NCBI GenBank assembly: GCA_028698695.1
Contig: JAQVWB010000149.1
Span: 1 to 5,123 of the forward strand
Direction of reading: 5' to 3'
Source: Syntrophomonadaceae bacterium
GTDB lineage: Bacteria > Bacillota > Syntrophomonadia > Syntrophomonadales > Syntrophomonadaceae
DNA length: 5,123 nt
The first letter of the stretch is position 1. The number at the start of each line of letters is the position of its first letter. This document shows positions 5,093 to 5,123 of the stretch, piece after piece. A program made the translations under genes and the position numbers. The notes beneath the pieces were generated by a model. The model saw only the letters and a list, made by a program, of their open reading frames with translations, did no database searches and was not told where the DNA came from.

Positions 5093-5123
5093 TACTAGTA
5101 ATCTCCCAAAATTAATGGGGATC

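Noticed and set aside
5101..5123. Short imperfect inverted repeat (ATCTCC/GGGGAT) at the right edge, considered as a terminator of an upstream gene
   Set aside because: The stem is only about six pairs with a wobble, no T-run follows it on the minus strand, and it is cut by the window edge.

Overview
The window reads as chromosomal sequence from an endospore-forming, flagellated, low-GC Firmicute, most likely a member of the Clostridia (a Syntrophomonas/Peptococcaceae-type organism is my guess from the sequence style, not a demonstrated placement). All six recognisable genes lie on the minus strand. Read in transcription order from right to left they are murA, spoIID, spoIIID, mbl/mreB, one flagellar rod gene (flhO, FlgF/FlgG family) and the 5' end of a TagA/WecG-type glycosyltransferase. 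The core order murA-spoIID-spoIIID-mbl-flhO is the conserved Bacillus/Clostridium cluster, but spoIIQ and flhP, which flank spoIIID and flhO in Bacillus subtilis, are not here.

Region by region: 4891-5123 is a gene-free, strongly purine-rich (minus strand) stretch of degenerate GAGT-type repeats upstream of murA. murA (3649-4890) makes the first committed peptidoglycan precursor and ends in a textbook intrinsic terminator that starts at the base after its stop codon. spoIID (2686-3603) follows at once. It has no Shine-Dalgarno sequence, and a sigma-E-like promoter overlapping the murA terminator would start its transcript at or next to the AUG, so the mRNA may be leaderless. spoIIID (2371-2625) lies 60 bp further on, behind a stem-loop that includes part of its ribosome binding site. 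mbl (1256-2284) follows an inverted repeat in its leader. flhO (418-1194) uses a TTG start and is preceded by a good match to a sigma-D (motility) promoter that begins directly after the mbl stop. A strong intrinsic terminator at 370-398 closes the group, and the TagA-like gene begins at 271 and runs off the left edge.

The genes share a cell-envelope and development theme: precursor synthesis (MurA), peptidoglycan cutting during engulfment (SpoIID), mother-cell gene control (SpoIIID), wall-growth cytoskeleton (Mbl/MreB), flagellar rod assembly through the wall (FlhO) and probably teichoic-acid or other wall-glycan linkage synthesis (TagA). The control signals suggest a tightly packed locus in which vegetative, mother-cell and motility transcription are separated by signals only tens of bases long. 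I see no mobile element, CRISPR array, tRNA or rRNA, and no clearly new multi-gene system. The points of interest are regulatory (possible leaderless spoIID, sigma-D site, hairpins) and organisational (missing spoIIQ and flhP).
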